A stretch of 8,512 bases of DNA. Origin: UBA668 sp046052275 (GTDB lineage Bacteria; Actinomycetota; Acidimicrobiia; Acidimicrobiales; Ilumatobacteraceae). Below are positions 6,290-8,512 of this stretch, piece by piece. The position numbers and the translations under genes are program-made. How positions within the stretch are numbered: position 1 is the stretch's first letter; the number at the start of each line of letters is the position of its first letter. The stretch is taken from NCBI GenBank assembly GCA_046052275.1, contig JBJOMQ010000101.1:1-8512 (forward strand). Reading direction: 5' to 3'. The notes under the pieces were generated by a model. That model was not told where the DNA came from, searched no databases, and was given only the letters and a program-made list of their open reading frames with translations.

Positions 6290-6610
6290 ATGAGCAATTG
6301 GACGGCCATAGGGACTGCCGAGGATGTTGCTCGGCGCAGGAAGGTCGTGGTTGCGGTCGGTGGCCTCGACGTGCTGGTAGTCGCGCACGAGGGCGAGTTC
6401 TATGCGTTCGACAATCTCTGCGTGCACCGCCAGCGCGAGCTCACCAAGTCGGTCATCCTGAACGGCAAGCTGGTCTGCCCGGGCCATCAGTGGGCCTTTG
6501 CGCTCGACACCGGCTGGGAGACCATCAAGGAGACGTATCAGCCCACCTACGACGTGCGTGTCAGCGACGGCGTCGTCGAGGTCGGTTCACGGCGCCCACT
6601 GCCTGCCTGA
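6290..6610 (+). CDS. Rieske-type [2Fe-2S] ferredoxin
   Basis: A 106-residue single-domain Rieske protein. The cluster motifs are intact: C-x-H at Cys44/His46 (LCVHRQREL) and C-x2-H at Cys63/His66 (VCPGHQWAF), 17 residues apart as expected. No oxygenase catalytic domain, membrane anchor or signal peptide is present, so this is a soluble electron carrier like the ferredoxins of Rieske dioxygenase systems. ATG 6290 is preferred, with a weak GACGG ten bases upstream; a GTG at 6284 in the same frame would add two residues. It is the third gene of the diiron oxidase operon, 13 bases after the plant-type ferredoxin. Its likely job is electron delivery to the diiron oxidase, directly or in series with the plant-type ferredoxin. 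A non-electron role such as redox sensing cannot be excluded. Confidence 0.9.
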   Translation: MSNWTAIGTAEDVARRRKVVVAVGGLDVLVVAHEGEFYAFDNLCVHRQRELTKSVILNGKLVCPGHQWAFALDTGWETIKETYQPTYDVRVSDGVVEVGSRRPLPA

Positions 6611-6683
6611 GTCCACTCGAAGTCCCTCATCGTGGTGACCTTGGTCGGTCGCCTCACCGCTTCGGACGGCTGACAATGCGGGA

Positions 6684-8512
6684 GTGAGCGCTGTCGGGTC
6701 GTCTCAGAGTTCCGATGGCGGTCTCTCGTCGGCCGAGGCGGCCAGTCGACTCGAACTCGAGGGTGCCAACGAGATGCCAGTGGCTCGGCGCCGGGGAATT
6801 GCAGAGCGGATGAGGCCGGTGGTGGGGCAGCCGATGCTCGTGCTGCTCCTCGCCGCTGCGGCGGTGAACTTCGTGCTCAGTTCGCCGCTCGACGGAGGGA
6901 TCCTGCTCGCGTCGGCTGTGCTCGTCATCAGCATCACGGTGGTGCAGGAGCACCGCACAGAGCGCGCGCTGGCGGCGCTCCGCGACATGGCGGCGCCCAG
7001 AGCGCTCGTCATCCGTGGTGGCGTGCCGGTGCGGATTGCCGCTCGCGAGGTCGTTCGCGACGACGTGCTGCTGCTGTCAGCCGGCGACCGAGTCGCCGCC
7101 GACGCACGGCTCATCGCGTCGTCCGGGCTTGCAGTCGACGAGTCGATGCTCACCGGTGAGTCGGTGCCGGTCGACAAGTCGCCGGACGCGGCAGATGAAG
7201 TGTGGTCAGGCACGCTTGCAGTCCGTGGCCACGGCACGGCCATCGTCACCGGCGTCGGGAGGTCGACCCGCATGGGCGGACTCGGGGTCGCTCTGGAATC
7301 GATGAGGATCGAGCGGACTCGGCTGCAGGACGAGGTCGACCGACTCGTACGGCTTGTCGGGATAGCGGGTGCGGGCGCCGCAGCGATCGTGGTGGTGGCC
7401 TATGGGCTCACGCGTGGCAGCTGGCTCGACGCTTCGCTCGCTGGCATCGCGACAGCAATGGCAATGCTGCCCGAGGAGTTCCCGGTCGTGCTCGCTGTGT
7501 TCGTGTCGATCGGTGCCTGGCGAATGTCGCGCCAGCGCGTGCTCGCCCGCAGGTCTCCGGTCATCGAGGCACTCGGCATGGTCACAGTGCTCTGCGTCGA
7601 CAAGACCGGCACCCTGACCGCCAACCAGATGGAGGTCTGCGAGGTGCTCGCGGACGGCCTCACGTGGTCGGTCGACGACGGACCTGCACCGGAATGGGCG
7701 ACGGCCGTGCTGGATCACGCAGCTGCCGCCTCGCCTGCCAACAGCGCCGACCCCATGGACCGAGCAGCGATCGCGATGGCGGGAAGGGCGGCCGGCGAGA
7801 CGAGCGCGGCGGGCGAGTTCGTGCGGGACGGCTGGACCCTGCTCCGCGAGTACCCGCTCGACGACGACCTGATGGCCATCACGCACGTCTGGCGGCATGG
7901 GGAGTCCGGTGGGCTCGAGGCAGTGGCGAAGGGGGCGCCGGAGTCGATCGTCAGGCTGTGCCGCCTCGACGCCGCCGCAGCCGGCACGGTGGCGGGCGTG
8001 GTGGCGGCAGCTGCCGACCGCGGGCTTCGCGTCCTCGGCGTCGCCCGTGCGTCGATCGCCGAGGCGGCGCAGCGAGCGGACTCTCCGGTGGGCTTTCCGT
8101 TCGAGTTCGCCGGACTGCTCGCCCTTCGTGACCCTCTGCGCCGAGGGGTGCCGGCCGCAGTCGCCGAGTGCAGCGCCGCAGGCGTACGAGTCGTGATGAT
8201 CACCGGCGATCATCCGGCGACGGCGCGTGCCGTTGCCGCAGCTGCCGGGATCGACGTGTCAGGTGGCGTGCTCACGGGTGCCGCCGTTGCGTCGATGGAT
8301 GACGACCAGTTCGCGGCAGCCGCTGGGACGTCGTGTGTGTTCGCCCGCATGCAACCCGAGCAGAAGCTCAGGCTCGTACGGGCACTGAAGTCGATCGGCG
8401 ACGTCGTAGGAATGACCGGCGACGGAGTCAATGACGCGCCGGCGCTTCGGGCGGCCGATGTCGGGATCGCCATGGGCGGGCGGGGCAGCGACGTGGCACG
8501 CGAGGCCGCAGC
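6684..8512 (+). CDS. P-type cation-transporting ATPase, N-terminal part (cut by window edge)
   Basis: At least 609 residues of a membrane cation pump of the calcium-ATPase-like (P2-type, HAD-IC) class. Motifs in order are the N-terminal GLSSAEAASRLELEGANEMP, TGES at 157-160 (actuator), PEEFP at 263-267 in helix M4, the phosphorylation site DKTGTLT with Asp306, KGAPE at 416-420 (ATP binding), TGDH at 507-510 and TGDGVNDAPA at 578-587. There are no N-terminal heavy-metal CxxC domains. PEEFP rather than PEGLP in M4 makes the transported ion uncertain. The final transmembrane helices lie beyond the window. GTG 6684 is the first start in frame after a stop at 6636-6638 and is needed to include the N-terminal motif. 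It follows the Rieske gene by 73 bases on the same strand but is probably a separate function. Confidence 0.93.
   Translation, partial: MSAVGSSQSSDGGLSSAEAASRLELEGANEMPVARRRGIAERMRPVVGQPMLVLLLAAAAVNFVLSSPLDGGILLASAVLVISITVVQEHRTERALAALRDMAAPRALVIRGGVPVRIAAREVVRDDVLLLSAGDRVAADARLIASSGLAVDESMLTGESVPVDKSPDAADEVWSGTLAVRGHGTAIVTGVGRSTRMGGLGVALESMRIERTRLQDEVDRLVRLVGIAGAGAAAIVVVAYGLTRGSWLDASLAGIATAMAMLPEEFPVVLAVFVSIGAWRMSRQRVLARRSPVIEALGMVTVLCVDKTGTLTANQMEVCEVLADGLTWSVDDGPAPEWATAVLDHAAAASPANSADPMDRAAIAMAGRAAGETSAAGEFVRDGWTLLREYPLDDDLMAITHVWRHGESGGLEAVAKGAPESIVRLCRLDAAAAGTVAGVVAAAADRGLRVLGVARASIAEAAQRADSPVGFPFEFAGLLALRDPLRRGVPAAVAECSAAGVRVVMITGDHPATARAVAAAAGIDVSGGVLTGAAVASMDDDQFAAAAGTSCVFARMQPEQKLRLVRALKSIGDVVGMTGDGVNDAPALRAADVGIAMGGRGSDVAREAA

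Noticed and set aside
6632..6660. Possible terminator hairpin between the Rieske and P-type ATPase genes
   Set aside because: The stem is seven pairs with one G-T wobble around a 15-base loop and no T-run, which is not convincing at this GC content.
6684..8512. P-type ATPase as a metal supplier for the diiron oxidase operon
   Set aside because: It lacks heavy-metal-binding domains, its ion specificity is not readable, and it follows after a 73-base gap. Nothing supports more than adjacency.

Overview
This is a gene-dense, high-GC window from a bacterium. Codon choice is strongly biased to GTC, CTC, GCC, GAC and TCG, and GTG starts are used. It looks like an actinobacterium, perhaps an acidimicrobial-type lineage, but no marker gene in the window proves that. 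Eight genes fill almost all of it, and the genes at both edges are cut by the window. There are no RNA genes, insertion sequences or CRISPR arrays that I can see.

Layout. From 2202 down to 1, on the minus strand, runs an apparent operon: an ornithine cyclodeaminase/mu-crystallin family NAD(P) enzyme, a GlcG/HbpS (DUF336) protein, and an aldehyde dehydrogenase that leaves the left edge. An MFS transporter diverges from it (2297-3505, plus). It converges on a gamma-glutamyltransferase-like Ntn hydrolase (3554-5002, minus) across a hairpin. From a second divergent promoter region, a compact three-gene plus-strand operon follows. It encodes a heme-oxygenase-like diiron oxidase (HDO; TenA/PqqC-like fold, 5194-5907), a plant-type [2Fe-2S] ferredoxin with an unusual ligand motif (5914-6276), and a small Rieske ferredoxin (6290-6610). 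A P-type cation ATPase (6684 onward) runs off the right edge.

How it may fit together. Both divergent intergenic regions carry a 13-bp palindrome with the same 6-1-6 layout (2252-2264 and 5107-5119), matching at 10 of 13 positions in one orientation. This suggests one absent GntR-like regulator controls all four transcription units. My inference is a catabolic locus for a nitrogen-containing compound. The MFS protein would handle transport, the Ntn hydrolase would release or trim an amide, the diiron oxidase fed by two Fe-S proteins would do an oxidation, and the mu-crystallin-like enzyme and aldehyde dehydrogenase would process imine and aldehyde products. The substrate cannot be read from the sequence. 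The P-type ATPase is probably unrelated.

The most interesting part is the diiron oxidase with its two dedicated Fe-S partners. All six expected metal ligands are visible, the plant-type ferredoxin has Asp where the third cluster Cys should be, and the neighbouring GGT-like and OCD-like enzymes each lack a residue that defines the textbook activity of their family.
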